The notes under the pieces are model-generated. The model was not told the DNA's origin. It saw nothing but the letters and a program-made list of their open reading frames with translations, and did not search any database. From Quillaja saponaria (lineage: Eukaryota > Streptophyta > Magnoliopsida > Fabales > Quillajaceae), in assembly GCA_029379385.1 (NCBI GenBank), contig CM055612.1, positions 12,338,001 through 12,402,000 of the forward strand: a stretch of DNA of 64,000 nt, in the 5' to 3' direction. Positions 1 to 13,169 of this stretch are shown here, one piece after another. Position 1 is the stretch's first letter; each line of letters starts with the position of its first letter. Made by a program: the position numbers and the translations under genes.

Positions 1-2650
1 GAAAATCTAAGCAATTGACTGTTTGTTACAAGTGTTCCGAAAACTTTGCTACTAAAGGTTAAAGCCAAAATTTATGATCTTCATATAGATGAATAATTGA
101 AAAGGACTTTGTGTTTTATTCTCTTACATGATACTGATTTTGAAAAAGAAGAATGAACGGTTAATGTTGTAATAGAGAAATCTTCTAAGATAGACATTTA
201 TGAAAAATCAGATAAGACAAACAGATCTGATAAGGAGATATAAGAAGAAGAGTGTGAAGCTGGTCAAAACTGTCATTATGACCGATATGATTCTTGTTTT
301 GCTTTCATTAAGATTAATAATCTGAGTATAATGTCTTGACAAAAAAAGAAAAAAAAGTTTAATTTTAGACTTGATAAAATTGAAGATCTCAATAAAAAAA
401 AAAAAAGTCTATTTAGAAAAGTATTTTTAAGACTCAAAGAGCTTTTAAGAATAATTTTAGAAATAACAATATTAAGAGTAATACTCTTGGACATAAAATA
501 TCTCATGAAGCTTATAACTTTAAAATTGTTCTTGATAGATTAAAACTAATAATTTTAAAACATAACCCATATTAGCTGAACTAAATGTTGAAATTTCTCA
601 AGTAAAAAGAGAAATAGTTCAATTAAGAAATAGAGTAATAACTCTAAAGACTGTAGAGTTATTTAGACCCAATCAGCACCATGTGAAAGAAGGCTCAGAA
701 ATGATATAGGTGACTTGTGTGGGAAGAGAATAGAGAAAATTTAAAAAGCCAAACAAAGCAACCCAGACATGATTCTTAGATATCGACCCTGTAATAGGAG
801 TGCCAACTAGAGATCTTAGAAATATGAAATGGATAAATCTTATAGATCAAGTGATTATCCAAAAGTAGTATACAAAGGTAACAATTGTAGTCAACAAAGA
901 ATTCAGTTTCCAAACTGAAATTTTAGTTGATTGAGGAGCTGATCTATCTTTTATCAATGAAGGATTAGTATCATTTAAGTAATTTTCGAAGACTAGAAAT
1001 TTTAAGTACAACTAGTGGAAAAGGAATCATTATAGATTATAACCTTTCCAATGCTACAGTCTGCAATAATGGAGTATGTTTTGAAATGTCCTTTTTAATG
1101 GTGAAAATTTTACCTCAAGAAGTAATTCTAGGAAATCCCTTCTTTACATATGTTATTTCGTATCACAAAAATTGATAAAACATGAATTGCATCAAATAGA
1201 TGAAAAAAAATTCATAGTCAGTCTCTTCAAAGGAAAATACAAGATTTTCAAAAAATATTAGAAATTAAAGTTTGTGCGATGCTTTCTAGCATAGGAAAAA
1301 ACATATTAAATTTACCCTATGAAGAAAAAATTGTTTAGAAGAAAATTCCAACTAAGACAAGACCAATTGCTATAAGTCCTATACACCTAAAAATCTATAA
1401 AACTAAAATAAATAAACTCCTAAAAAAGGAGTTAATACGAAAAAGTTATAACCTTTGGAGTTGTCCTGCATTTTATGGGAAAAATGTTGTAGAAACAGAA
1501 ATAGGAGTTCCTAGGTTGGTTATTAACTATAAACCGCTTAATAAAGCGTTAAAGTGAATCAGATATCATGCCCCAAATAAAAAAGATTTTTTTAATAGGC
1601 TTTTTTAATCTATAATATTTTCAAAATTCGATATGAAAATTCAGATATTAACATATCCAGATAAATGGGAAGAATAAATATAAAGCAACTTTTACTGTCC
1701 CATTTGGTGAATGGAATGTAACCCATTTGGTGAATGGAATGTAATGTCATTCAGTCTTAAGAATATCCTTTTAGAATTTCAAAATAAATGAGTGATATAT
1801 TTAATTCTTATACATAATTGTTTATATTAATGATGTCTTATTTGTTCTAACTTTGTAGCAAGCATTTTAGATATTTAAAAAAATATCTCAAGATTGTTAG
1901 AAAAGCCGGATTGGTTGTCTCCGCTAAAAAGATCAAGATTTTTCAAATCGATATTTAATTTCTAGGTCATAATATTACTAAAGGAACTATTGTTCCTATA
2001 AATAGAGCTATTCAACTAGCTAATAAGTTTCCAGATGTTTTAAAAGATAAAATCAGTTACAAGTTTTTAAGGAAGTTTAAATTATATTACTGATTTTTAT
2101 AAAAATCTAGCAACAAATTGCTATATATTTATTTCAAAGGTTAAAGAACAATCCTCCAGAATGGTCAAAAGAATATTCTGAAGCTATCAAAAAGATAAAA
2201 CTTAAACTAAAAGGCTCACTTGTTTAGCAATTGCTAACCCAAATGCTTTTAAAATTGTGAAAACAAATGTGTTTGAGATTGGATATGTAGGAATCCTTAA
2301 ACAAAGAGTTCAAAATAAAGAAAAATTAGTGAGATTCACTTCTGAAACTTGGAAATCAGCCCAACAGAACTATTCAACCGTTAAAAAGGAAATTTTGTCA
2401 ATAGTTTTATGCGTTACCAAGTTTGAATTAGATTTGATATATAAAAAATTCTGATTAGAGTCGATTGCAAGTTTGCTAAATATATTCTTTCTAAAATGTT
2501 AAAAACAAAGCCTCAAAATAGATATTTCCTAGATGGCAGGGAATATTATCGGTTTTGACTTTGATATTGAATATATTAAAAGATAATTAAATTCTCTTCA
2601 TGATTTTCTAACAAGAGAATTTTTGCAAGGATCGCTAGAAATGCAAGAGA
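1..2650 (+). pseudogene. Endogenous pararetrovirus (Caulimoviridae) relic, lineage A
   Basis: This is a decayed polyprotein region of an integrated plant pararetrovirus, cut by the window start. Read on the + strand through many stops and frameshifts, it shows in order: the first half of a coat-protein zinc knuckle (C-Y-K-C at 24-35); a coiled-coil-like A-rich stretch; an aspartic protease motif at about 925-955 (V-D-x-G-A-D, with an in-frame TGA at x); reverse transcriptase pieces at about 1340-1560 and 1680-2000; and an RNase H tail, of which 2257-2454 is still open. No movement domain lies between coat protein and protease. The RT is damaged by a 23-bp tandem duplication and what looks like an internal deletion. 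Family placement rests on domain order and motif spacing; genus is not resolved (petuvirus- or florendovirus-like order). It cannot encode a working protein. Confidence 0.85.
1699..1744 (+). repeat. 23-bp tandem duplication inside the viral RT
   Basis: Two identical 23-bp copies (1699-1721 and 1722-1744) lie head to tail in the reverse transcriptase part of pararetrovirus A. Because 23 is not a multiple of three, the duplication itself breaks the frame. It arose after integration or during replication. Confidence 0.9.
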
Positions 2651-5600
2651 GTTCAGACTTCTCAAGGAATAGTTAGAAGCATGTGAAACGATATATTTTA
2701 TCATCCTCACAAAATACTCCTTCGAAAGATTATTCTAGTTCATCTTTGGCTTCAAAAATTTATGATATACCTTTCCCAGCAAAGAATCTAAAAAAGAAAA
2801 AAAAAAATTCCTACTTATATTTTTCTTATAAAACTCAAAATCAGCTCTTTTTTTTTTTTTTTTTTTTTTGATATAAGCTCCTAACAAGTAGTTAACGAAC
2901 TAACTCATTGTCACTTTTACTCCTTGTATCATATATGGGCACTATCTATTTAAGTGGGTTTAACAAATAGAGTTGAACAAATTAAGCAAAATCAAGGAAT
3001 GAAATATATCGTTTAGTCGATACGTCTGAAATTTTTCAGTTTCAGAAGTGAGGGAGACGATACATAAAGCCATGTTGAAAGTCACCTCTATCTAGCGAAT
3101 TAAGGATGTATCCATCCATTTCGACCAAAACCGTAAATAATTTGAAATAGTATTGTGAACAACAAATTCATGCCTAGAAGTAATAGACAAGAAAACGTGT
3201 ACAAAAATAATAATTATATTAAATTTGTAAAAAGATGGTATAACCTCTGAATTAATATTCCTTACAAGAAAAGAATAAAATCATCTGATTCGATCTTCTG
3301 AGACATTTTGTTTGATCTGAGTGCTATGTAGCTTGATTCAGGATAAGTGATGAAACTCTTTCAAAATGATATTGTGAATGATCATCGAGAAAGGTCTTAT
3401 GATCTCTACAGGGACTGGGCTTGATCACAAAGATTTGTGACTTACTTGAATCTCTGTTGTTTGAGAGAGAAAAGTAAAAGAGTTTCAGGAGCTTTTGTGT
3501 CTTGAGTTTTCTGTCTCCTTTCCAAATCCAAAGTCAAGTCTTCTCTCTGAGAAATGGTGGTAGACAAAGTTTGGTTGATTGGAGATGATTGGGTTAGTTG
3601 AAGTTGACAGATTGATTGATGGATATAATTGATTTGTGAGTGATTGAAGATTATTAACATTGACTCGAGGATGGAACACGATTGAAATTAATTTAAGAAT
3701 ATTAAATGGTGATTGGATTCAGTTTGATCTTATCAATATTTAATTATCCACTTGATTACAATTTATATTCAATCAACATTTAATCAATAAAGTAATGACA
3801 ATTTGTCTTCAGTTAACATCTAATTACTCAAGTACTCTACACAACTAATTAACTAATCAATATTTGATTTAGCCTAGTTATAACATTGAGTCCAATCACC
3901 ATTTAATTAGCTAAATGTAATTGACTAATCCATTAAAAAGTTTACCTTTTAGGATCAATTAGCCAAAATTAGCTAATTAACAAATTTGTAAAATTTTGGT
4001 GTCTACAAGTATAGATTAACAAATCCAGCAAGATGAATGGTTACTTGATCAATGTCGTAAATCCATGACAAAGTGTCACACACCTACCCACCATTCCCTT
4101 TCCTCTAAGTATGAGAAATGATAAGAGTAGAAAGGAAGTAGATGATGAGAAAGATGAGAACAAAGGGACTAAGCAAGGAACTAAGTGTTTTATGTTTTCC
4201 TACAATACAAAATAAACGTATCCGTATCTTGAGTTATAGATACGAAACTATTATTCACTATTGATATTCAAACATATCTATGAATATTTGTTGGTATCCA
4301 ATTTTATCAAAAGATATGGTCAGATACTTTCGATATTTCTGGACACTATATCCTACAAACTTTAATTTTTTTTAAGAATTTCTTATTAAAAAAAAAACAA
4401 ACAAACAATAATGAAAATTAATGTTAAGAATTAACAAAGAAATATTTAGTAATATGTAATTTTTAATTAATAAAAGAGATAAAATTATTTTAATTATTTT
4501 TCTTTATAAATGTTTGTTTTTAATATTTACCATGAGTTCATATTTTTTTTAAATGTAAGAATTATAAATAATAAAGTTTGTTAATTTTTTTTTTTTTTTG
4601 TTTTTACATATTTATACTTAATTGTGACCAATTAAGTTATATAAACAAAATTGTATTTGTAAATTGTATAGTTAGATTTTATAAGTATAAAAACTATAAG
4701 TTATAAAAAATAAAATAAAATTATTACACATAAACTAGTCAAATGAAAAATAAATAAATTAGTTAACTGTAAGTATTATTTTTAAATTTTATCATTTAAT
4801 TTAGTTAATATGTATTTATTGCACTATGTATAATTTAATAAATGATTGAGATTAAACATGTAAAAAGAAAATATAAATTATGCGAAAGATAAATTAAACC
4901 TTCAAACATGTGCATTAGTCATTATATGCATTACAAATCACTCATAAATAAATATTACATAATAGTTTTATGTAATATTTCTGATATTTCTTATATGTAT
5001 CCGATAAGTTTTCGTTTCTAGACTAACCTATATTGTATCAAGAAAAGACATTTTGATTCCGTGGACTAAGGGGGGGAGGAAGACAATAATCGTTAGATCT
5101 GATCAAATCTGTTTTTACTTAATTGTCAATTTTTTAGAGGTTAAAATATTTTACAATTTTGGTGGTTTTAAAATTTGTGGGTAGTTTAGTAGATGAGATT
5201 GCATTAATTTTTTATCTTTTTTTTTTTTTTATATATATATACAAGCAAATCAATATAATGACATTTATGCTAATCAAATAATATAGAATAGCCATTTTTT
5301 ATAAAAAAATTTGGATAAAGGAGTTTAACTACAATTATTTTAGTATTAATTGTATGTTATAATCGCTTTTAATTTTGAATATTGTTTATAAGTAATCCAA
5401 TAAATTTTATATCTAAAATCTGGTAAAGACTCATTAGTTATCATAATTTTAAGAATTATTTTGAAATTAAAAATATATTAGCTCAAATTAATTTTATTGA
5501 TTTCAAGTTAATTAACTTTATATGTAATTTAACATCTAAGCAATGTCTAATTAATCATTAAAATCACCTACAAATATGTCTCCATTTATAAAATATAATA

Positions 5601-6282
5601 TAATTAATACTTGAGAGTTAAGAGAATATGATATTGACATATCATTAATAAACTTATCTAATATTTTGACACATAATTATGCAATATTATCTATAAATTC
5701 TCTCACATCTCTCTTAAATTATATAATCTTATCACATCACCCATTAGTTCTCTCACATCTTTCCTAAATTAATTATATAAAATATAAATGTCTACATTTG
5801 ATTTTTTACGAGTATCCCCACACCCTTTGAGTGTGAGTCTAATCTTGTTCGGGGTTCGCGGTTGTCTATTCCCACAAGTATTTTCCTATAGACTCAAATA
5901 TTAATATTGTAGAGGCCCCTCAATCGCAAAGGTCAAACGTGCCTTACTATCTGAACCATGCCTTGTGGGTTAAATATCTACTTTTTCAATCTAATTTCTA
6001 TTATCTTCTCTCTCACATTTTGTTAAAACAACTTTTTCTATTTATCTCCAAATTTTTCCATCTTCACGATTTTATTTGGTACTTTTCAAAACAAATAATT
6101 CTTACTTTACTCACCTTCTATTACAAACAATAATATACCTTGCACGTGCACAAATAAACCAAATTTAATTTGTCTTTATTTATAAAAAAAATGACTTAAC
6201 TTCAAAAAAGAAAATATCAAGAAATTATTATAATAACTAATTTTTTGAATGATTTTTTCATTGGTTACTTTTTTTTAACATG
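2651..6282. other. AT-rich intergenic region, no gene seen
   Basis: I see no gene here. The first 200 bases may still belong to the 3' part of pararetrovirus A, ending near the poly-T run at 2848-2869. Near 3990-4010 the text reads like the 3' end of an LTR (…GGTGTCTACA), but no matching start was found. The rest is AT-rich sequence with homopolymer runs. Small open frames here, such as 3442-3679 (-) and 5939-6133 (+), have no recognisable product. Confidence 0.6.
5795..5965 (-). repeat. Possible tRNA-derived SINE (second family)
   Basis: On the - strand there is a promoter A-box-like stretch (TGGTTCAGATAGTAAGG), followed about 60 bases later by a weak B-box-like stretch (TTTGAGTCTATAGG). 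The spacing suits a tRNA-derived SINE, but neither box is a clean match and no target duplication was identified. Compared with the better SINE copies at 6283-6450 and 25659-25900 it is a different sequence. Confidence 0.3.
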
Positions 6283-6450
6283 AACTGGAAAGGTAGTTAG
6301 GGTATCCCACACATTCTGATAGAGAACATTGCGTCCACATCACTACCACTCTATATTTATCCGGAACAATAGTTTTCAAGAGGACTCAAACTCTCAGCCT
6401 CATAGAAAGAGTGCTTCTTCAATACTTCATTGATCGTTAGACTAACCTGT
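6283..6450 (-). mobile_element. tRNA-derived SINE, copy 1
   Basis: Read on the - strand this begins with an A-box-like GGTTAGTCTAACGATCAATG, has a B-box-like GAGAGTTTGAGTCCTC, and continues into a body containing ATAGAGTGGTAGTGATGTGG. The same order and much of the same sequence recur on the + strand at 25659-25900, so this is one dispersed family. Two internal promoter boxes plus a shared non-tRNA body are the hallmark of a Pol III SINE. Exact ends are uncertain. Confidence 0.65.
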
Positions 6451-6629
6451 TATTCGTACTTCATTGCTTATTAAAGCTGATCAATTCTGCAAAATTAAAG
6501 TAGATTTATGTTTATATCAAATTAGCAATTGCCAAATTTCAATTTTTTTTTCCCTTAAATAGAGAAAATTATGAATATTCAAATTAAAATTAAAAATACT
6601 TAACAATTTTATTTTTTATATAAGTTAAA

Positions 6630-6798
6630 AGATTAATTGCACTTTCTCATGAATTACCACCTATTTTGTAATAGCTATCATGAACTATCAAGTTAGGCAC
6701 ATAACCCTCTTATTTAAGTCATAATTAACATATAACTCCTAATTATTTAAATTATCCATTAACTCTAACAAATTAATTCAAAATAGACTAAATTATTA
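6630..6798 (+). repeat. Left arm of a long inverted repeat enclosing the Harbinger element
   Basis: This arm pairs as an inverted repeat with about 13170-13463. Shared stretches, in order, include GATTAATTGCAC, a TTTGTAAT..GAACTATCAA block, an AGGCACA(T/C)AA block, a CTTATTT block and CTAACAAATTAA. The right arm carries an extra segment of about 90 bases between the second and third blocks. The arms lie outside the Harbinger terminal repeats, so they belong to an older host element, perhaps a foldback or Mutator-like one. Confidence 0.65.
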
Positions 6799-8673
6799 GG
6801 GCACGTTTGGTGTATCATTTAAGAATAACATGATAGTATAAGACTATCTTATTGGCTTTAATACACTATTTGACAATAACATGATATTATAAGCTTATAC
6901 TATTGACCATCCCTTATACGATTCCTGATCGTAATACACTATCCTATGGGGTGGGGAAGGATAACACAATCGTATAAACAATTAAACACCTAAAAGCCCA
7001 TTCTAACCCTAGTTGCCTACAACACCCTACTTTCATTAGATACCCCGTTCTCTCATCTCAGTCCTCGTGGCCACCATCTTTCCATCTCCATCACCCATCA
7101 TTCTTGTTTATCAGTCATGCACGTGATCAACCAAAAATCCTTGTCATCTCAAACTGTCACTTTATATTTTCATGTTAATTCTCCCTCCTATTGTCACTTT
7201 ATATTTCCTTTTTTCAACTATACTCTCTTGGTATGTTCTCCTTATACATCTTCTTCTTCTTTTAATTTTTTAATTTTTTTTGGAGCTTTGATTCAATTCT
7301 TTGATTTTATCCTATGTTTATTTCAACATACAAGCATATTTGTGTTTTTAATAAAAATTTGTTGGCGGGTATTTGAATTATTTTCAGATTTTTTTTTTCT
7401 TTGTCTTTTGTTATTATTTAATTGGCTCTAATTGATTCTGCATTTGAAAAAAAATGTTGGCTTTAATGAATTAAGTCTGCAACCACTAAATCTGCTCATT
7501 CGTAGTAATGAAAAAGCTGAGAGGCTATGATACCAATCAAGAAAATTGGAGAAATAGATGTAAAGATGAATATACTGGTCTAATTAAATCGGAGAACAAT
7601 GCTTGAAATAAAAATTTGGACAGTCATTGAAAGAAAAGCTAAGATACTAACAAAAAAATCCCAAAAAAAATAACTAAAATATTGAACTAAGGGTCACTAA
7701 GAAAAGTAATTCAATGAATATGAAGTTTATAGACATATCAGTGAGCTTTAACATATAATATAAAATCAAACTGTATGACTAGTTTTGATTAGTGGGATTT
7801 ATAATTCTTTTTAAAAGCTAAAATGAATGTAGCATAATTAAATAGGAAACATAACAGTAAGCCACACCATAAGGAACTAGAAACAAACTTTAATTAGATC
7901 TTTGGTAAATTTCTTGTTACAAGCCCAAGAGGGACTTGTTCCATTTATGTAATTTTCAATTTATTTGATTCTAATTTATCTTTTTTCCCCATAAATTATA
8001 TGTTTGACTTGGTGATTATAGATGGATGATGATCTAGACATGTTTTAACATAAACTTAAAACAAGGGTTCTCAAAAGCTATTTGATTAATGGAAAAAAAT
8101 TTAAAAAAATAAATTTGAACTATGTTATGCATTTCACAAGCTCATTATACATGCATATTGGTTGCTTGTAGTAATGGGGTTATATGAATTAGGCAAAAAG
8201 TTCATTATATGTCATTTTGCCTTTTTTTACTATTTTTTTTTGGAACTACTTCTGAAGATTGTATTTTTAGTGTTGGTGTGCACCTTTACTTTTTCATTTC
8301 ATTTCACTAGAGTATGTAGTTTGTTATATTCCTATAATATTAATGGTTCTTAGCACATCCTCTTAACGATATAAAATACTTTTCATGTTCTAAAATAGAA
8401 AAATAAATACGATAGAATAACTAAAGAGAGAGAGAATAAAATAGATATTTCTCAATTTTATTTCATAATTCAAAGTTTCAATTTTTGAGATGTATGCATG
8501 TAGTATGTGTGAAAAAAAAGTTTTATGTACCTTCTTTAATATATATATATTAGTCTTAATGTATTTTGATAATATTAATTGAAATAAATTTGCATATAGG
8601 TATGAATCATGAATTACAAAAGAAGTTTTTTGCTGCTTGCAGGACATTTCTTTAGGTTATTCGTCTTACTTTT

Positions 8674-9402
8674 TTGTATTATGAGGAAAAAGATACTATA
8701 AAACGTAGAATCAGGTCTAAGGATGAGTCAAGATTAGATTTCTTCGATAGAATGCTTCATATGGATGATATATCTTGTATTGAACAATTACAAATGAACA
8801 TTCGTACATTTAATGTACTCTATGGACTTGTTTGTAATGATGGTAGATTAAAAGATAACAGGCTAGTCTCCATTGAAGAGCAAGTTACTATGTTTCTACA
8901 TGTGTTATCACATCATAGTAAGAATCGTGTTGTCAAGTTTAAGTTTCTTAGATCTGGGGAAACAGTCAGTAGGTACTTCAAGCTAGTGTTGAATGTCGTG
9001 TTGAGTTTGCAAGGGACATTATTAAGAGCGCCTGAACCAATTCTTAACAGTTGTATGGATGAGAAATGGAAATGGCTCAAGGTATGATTTTTACATTTGA
9101 GTTCAATAGTCTAAGTTTACAATTTGAGACATGCTCGTGCAAGAAATGTCATTGAAAAATGTTTTAGGTTATTAAAACTTCATTGGGGTATAATTAAAGA
9201 ACATTCATTTTATCTAGTCAAGACTCAAACACGTACAATTATAGCGTGTTGTTTACTTCACAACCTAATTAGGAAAGAAATGTCCTCTAATCTAATTAAG
9301 CATGAATATGTGTCTCATCATCATCAGACTCTAAATCAGACGATGAACCTGATTTTGACAATGAGGACCGTATTCAAACAATTGAACCGAGGCATGGACT
9401 AA
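8674..9402 (+). pseudogene. Harbinger (HARBI1-like) transposase, DDE core deleted
   Basis: The first open piece (8674-9087) has the N-terminal helical region of plant Harbinger transposases, running to L-R-A-P-E-P-I and D-E-K-W-K-W. The second piece, from about 9124, starts at R-H-A-R-A-R-N-V-I-E-K-C-F and runs through L-L-K-L-H-W-G-I and C-C-L-L-H-N-L-I-R, the C-terminal signature of the family. In intact members roughly 130 residues lie between these pieces and hold two catalytic aspartates; here only about 50 bases separate them. The first piece has no ATG at its 5' end. It is a deletion derivative without cleavage activity, though it could still supply ends or binding. Confidence 0.85.
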
Positions 9403-10081
9403 TTGGAGAGACATTTTGGCAACTCAAATGTATAATGAATATGTTGCTTGCAGGCGGGGGTAGTTTCAATTGAAACTATAATATATTATTATAATAACTT
9501 ACATAGTTTAAGAATAATTTGCCATGAAAGTTTTGAACAATCTTTCAGCTTTGAGACTATTGTGTAATGAATATATTTGAGTAATCTTACAATTGATATA
9601 ACTTCTTACAATTATTTATATTTGTAATGCATATCTTATTTGTTTTAAATATTACTCCCTTCTTATAATTATTGATCCAAATATTATGTTCATTTTTCTC
9701 AATATACTTCTTGATTATTTTAGACATGGATTATGGATCAAGATCTAACTAACTGGAAACCAGAAAATCCAAGAGAGAGCATAGAAGTTGGTCTAATGCT
9801 GAAGAGCTTACCTTAATTGAATGCCTTGAAATCAAGTTTCAAAGGGTAAAAGGTATCAGAATGGAAACTTTAAATGTGGAACCCTTTTGGCGATTGAGCC
9901 AATTTTAAGGGAGAAGTTTTCTGACTCAAACATTAGAGTTAAGCCTCACATCGAATCAGCAATGAGGTGACTTAAGACATTGTACACCACTATATCTGAC
10001 ATGTTGAACACAAGTGGATTTGGTTGGAATGATGAGAAGAGATGTGTTGAGGTAGATAGTGATGATGTTTAGGAGGCATAT

Positions 10082-11742
10082 TGTTATAACCCTCATAACC
10101 TGATACTGAAAAATCAAATTTTCAGACACGATGCGTAAATTTTTGATATAAAATAATAAATATGTAACCTAATTAAATAAGTAAGAGTGTAATTGACATA
10201 TTATAACCTAATATTAAACTATGAATTAGAACAAAAAAAATTGAAATAATTCTTGATCGTAAATAAAGTCCAACTCATATTAATTCTTGACACTGGTCCA
10301 AACTTGTCCAAACCCTAAGTTTGAATAGTTTCAACATTTCTAACTCACTAAATGATTTCTATCTTTTCTAATGGTTCCTCATACCCTATACTTTGTGAAG
10401 ACATTTAAAATGTCTCTTCATTATTAACCCTATCACATAAAATCCAACTCGTATTAATTGGCATGTAATAGCTTAATGGAAATTTTTTATAAAGAAACCT
10501 ATAAAAGATGAGATATAAGTTTAGTAACTAAAATATTATAACAGTAACGTTTATGAACTAAATATTAATTGGGTATATGAATTTCAATTTCTGATTCTAA
10601 TGTGGACTGATGAGATGAGTGGACGCAGGGGTGAGTGATGAATGTAATCGATTACGGGTGAGTAGTTAATTGCTGCCTTTAGGGCCTAGATTAGCATGTG
10701 TAATTATATGTTTATTGAATATGTGTGATATATGAAAAATAAGAAAATAGAGTACTTCAGTAATTTATTTAAATTATGTTTGTTTGATATTGATTGTTGT
10801 GTTTGACATTGGTTGTGGTTGATAAGGGCCAACAAAGTGATATTTTTATGAAAAGTGATTTTTATCTCCGAAATTAAAAGTCCAAGTGCACCTAGGATGT
10901 TCTGATTTAAAATCATAAGAAAATTCTAATTCTGATAATTTTTTTTTTATTGAGTGCTCAGCCCTGGTAGAATGGATTGTGTACGGAGATCAATTTGTTA
11001 TGCGGACACGTAATTGCCTAGTAGGGAGTGATAATGTTGTGCGGGGCTAGGTCACTCGTTGACCCTTTGATTGCTTTACATGATATTGTTGCTCTGATTT
11101 AAAGTGTGATCATATAGGTCATATAAATTGTGGATTTATGAAACTTACAACGTATACGTGTAATGTGATATGTTATATGAACAATATTATATGATGTTAC
11201 TATCTATGTGTTACACACTTGTATTGTGTGATGCCAGTACCCTTTGGGTACGATTTTCTACTCATGGAGTCCATAGGACCCACTCCTCTCTCGTGGATAT
11301 TTCTTTTAGTGACAAGAGTTCAGTACATGGCGTCGCCGAGCTTAGGATTTGCCGAATGAGTGTGGCACGATAATTTCAGGATCTCAGACTTGCAGTTAAG
11401 GGTGAAAGTTTGTAGTCACACTAGACCTGTGAGGTGTCTAATTTTGGTGTGATGTAAGAGTTTAGTTATTTGTCTTGGTGTCATTGTTATGTGAGATTAT
11501 AAGCATAGGTGTTTGTGTTTTGAGGCATGTTCCATATTGTTCGAGACATTTGTCAAAAAATTTCAATAAATTCTTAATTGTTTCAGAAAATAAAATTTTT
11601 CAATGAACTTTTATTTATAAAAGTTACTTTTATCCTTTGGATGGGCTAAGAGTCATGTGTGTTACTTTGTTTTGAAGTCAGGGTCACGGAGGTTTGGCTC
11701 TCCAATCCTCCGGCCAGTCATGCCTCTGTGAGAGGTGTGACA
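10082..11742 (+). mobile_element. Solo LTR, 1661 bp, with perfect 5-bp target duplication
   Basis: It starts TGTTATAACC and ends GGTGTGACA, with the TG..CA ends of an LTR. The five bases CATAT stand directly before it (10077-10081) and directly after it (11743-11747), which is a target-site duplication. No coding domain, primer site or polypurine tract lies inside, so it is a solo LTR left after LTR-LTR recombination. Blocks in it, such as GAGTGCTCAGCCCTGGT and the GGGCCAACAAAGTGA region, recur in diverged form near 32.5 kb; related text also occurs near 58.4 kb. Superfamily (probably Gypsy) cannot be fixed from an LTR alone. Confidence 0.85.
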
Positions 11743-11770
11743 CATATGTTTAGGTTGGTTAATTTTTTTA

Positions 11771-11813
11771 AATATATATATATATATCTATCTATCTATC
11801 TATCTATCTATCT
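11771..11813 (+). repeat. (AT)n followed by (ATCT)n microsatellite
   Basis: A short AT run passes into about six ATCT units, in the presumed intron of the Harbinger Myb ORF just behind the solo LTR. It is a plain simple repeat. Confidence 0.9.
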
Positions 11814-13169
11814 TAGTTTGTTTGTTATTTTAAGTGTTAATACATAGATCTTAGCCAAAAAAAAAAAAAAGAGTTTTAATATTGACATTGATTGATGTAA
11901 TTTTTTATATAGATATTTCCAGCTGCTAAGGGCTATCAGAACACTTCAATCCCTTTTTTTCTTAGATTGGGATATGTATTTGGAAATGATCATGCTATTG
12001 GCTTAGGTGCAGAGGCACCTGTTGTTACTGTTGAGGCCTTGGATAAAGAAATGGAGACGAGTTTGGATGATTTAGATGGTTTAACACAAAGTTCTGATAT
12101 TCAATCTAATATTGGGAGTGATGGAAGGTAGTTTTCTAAGAAGAGAAAAGCAAGTAAAAAAAGTTTTGATCCAATTTTTGAAAAGATTGATGAGTTTACC
12201 AAGACAGTAAAAGAAATTATGACCATAGCTATTGATGAACAACCAATTTTGGATGAGTTATCCAATATGCCTTTGATTGAAGATGAAATTTTCGATGTGG
12301 CAATGAAACTTTCAAATAATAAGAATTATGTGAAGCTTTTTTGGGGCCTTTTCTTTGAGCGTAAGTTGACATTCGTCAAAAAACTACTTGACAATTGAAT
12401 TCATAGCTGAGTTTAGTTTATTAAGACATCTTTATTTACTTTTATTATTATATTTTTTGTATTGGAACACATTGATGAAGTGGTTTGGATCATGCATTTG
12501 AACTTATTTTGGACTATGCATTTTCAATGTTATAAGTCATTTTGGATGTTCTATTTTTTTTTCTGTGATGCATTCTATGTTTTTTGTTTAGCATTTGAAT
12601 CTTGATTATGTAACTTTGCGTTTATATAAAATAAATTTTATAATGATAAAAAAAAACCCTATAGATATGGATATGAATTTTTATTTTCTTTGTTTAATCT
12701 ACCATTTCCTATCTAATTTGAAATGCCAAATAATGAATAGAATACAAGGTTAATTTTGTCAAAAAGTTAAAAAATTATCCCATCATGTTTTTCTCCAAGC
12801 AGCTGATAGGATAAAATATTTTTATCCTATCACAACCAAACTCAATATAGTATAGATGTCTTATACATCATATAAGATTAATATTGTCTAATACATTATA
12901 TAGTTTATACTTGGATCATATCTTATATGATGCACTAAGGACCCCTTGGTGTTTTAAGCTTTTTAATGTCTTTTCTATTTTTCTATTTTTTTTTTTTTTT
13001 GTCTTTTTATCAAATTGAACACTTTATTTTGATGTTATTTTAGTATAATATATTATATATTAATAATATATATTTCAATTAATATACGAAATTGGATATA
13101 TATATATATATAGTTCAATTGCTAAAAAAAAAAAAAAGGAAAAAAAGAAGAAGAAGAAGACATTAGAAA

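Larger units (their letters stand above)
9726..12398 (+). pseudogene. Harbinger-associated Myb/SANT-like ORF, split by an LTR
   Basis: The N-terminal half (9726-10076) has S-W-(S/N)-x-E-E-L-T-L-I-E-C and, after a frameshift, the P-H-I-E-S-A..L-K-T-L-Y..S-D-M-L and G-F-G-W-N-D-E-K-R-C-V blocks typical of the Myb/SANT-like domain of plant Harbinger helper proteins. The reading is then broken by the solo LTR and its target duplication. It resumes, probably after an intron, at about 11921 with F-P-A-A-K-G and L-G-Y-V-F-G-N-D-H-A-I-G, and ends after an acidic and a lysine-rich tail at 12398. Several stops are present even without the LTR. In related elements this protein binds the ends together with the transposase. 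Confidence 0.75.
6799..12945 (+). mobile_element. PIF/Harbinger DNA transposon, two-ORF type, inactive
   Basis: The ends are imperfect terminal inverted repeats of about 25 bp: the left end starts GGGCACGTTTGGTGTATC and the right end, reverse-complemented, starts GGGGTCCTTAGTGCATC. The left flank is TTA (6796-6798), the usual Harbinger target; the right flank is TTG, one base off. Inside, on the same strand, are the two genes expected of the superfamily: a transposase (8674-9402) and a Myb/SANT-like protein (9726-12398). A solo LTR (10082-11742) has landed in the second gene. Without it the element would be about 4.5 kb. Part of the DDE core is missing, so it cannot move by itself. Confidence 0.8.

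Noticed and set aside
1..2650. A still-active integrated virus
   Set aside because: Stops, frameshifts, a duplication and apparent deletions in RT rule this out; the same holds for 58666-64000.
2880..4010. Possible LTR ending GGTGTCTACA at about 4009
   Set aside because: No inverted start (TGTAGACACC) and no target duplication were found.
4190..5050. Possible DNA transposon with GTATCC-containing ends
   Set aside because: The two ends share only short words and cannot be aligned convincingly as terminal repeats.
7117..7431. 104-codon + strand frame at the left of the Harbinger element
   Set aside because: It is a phenylalanine-rich translation of pyrimidine-rich DNA with no family features.
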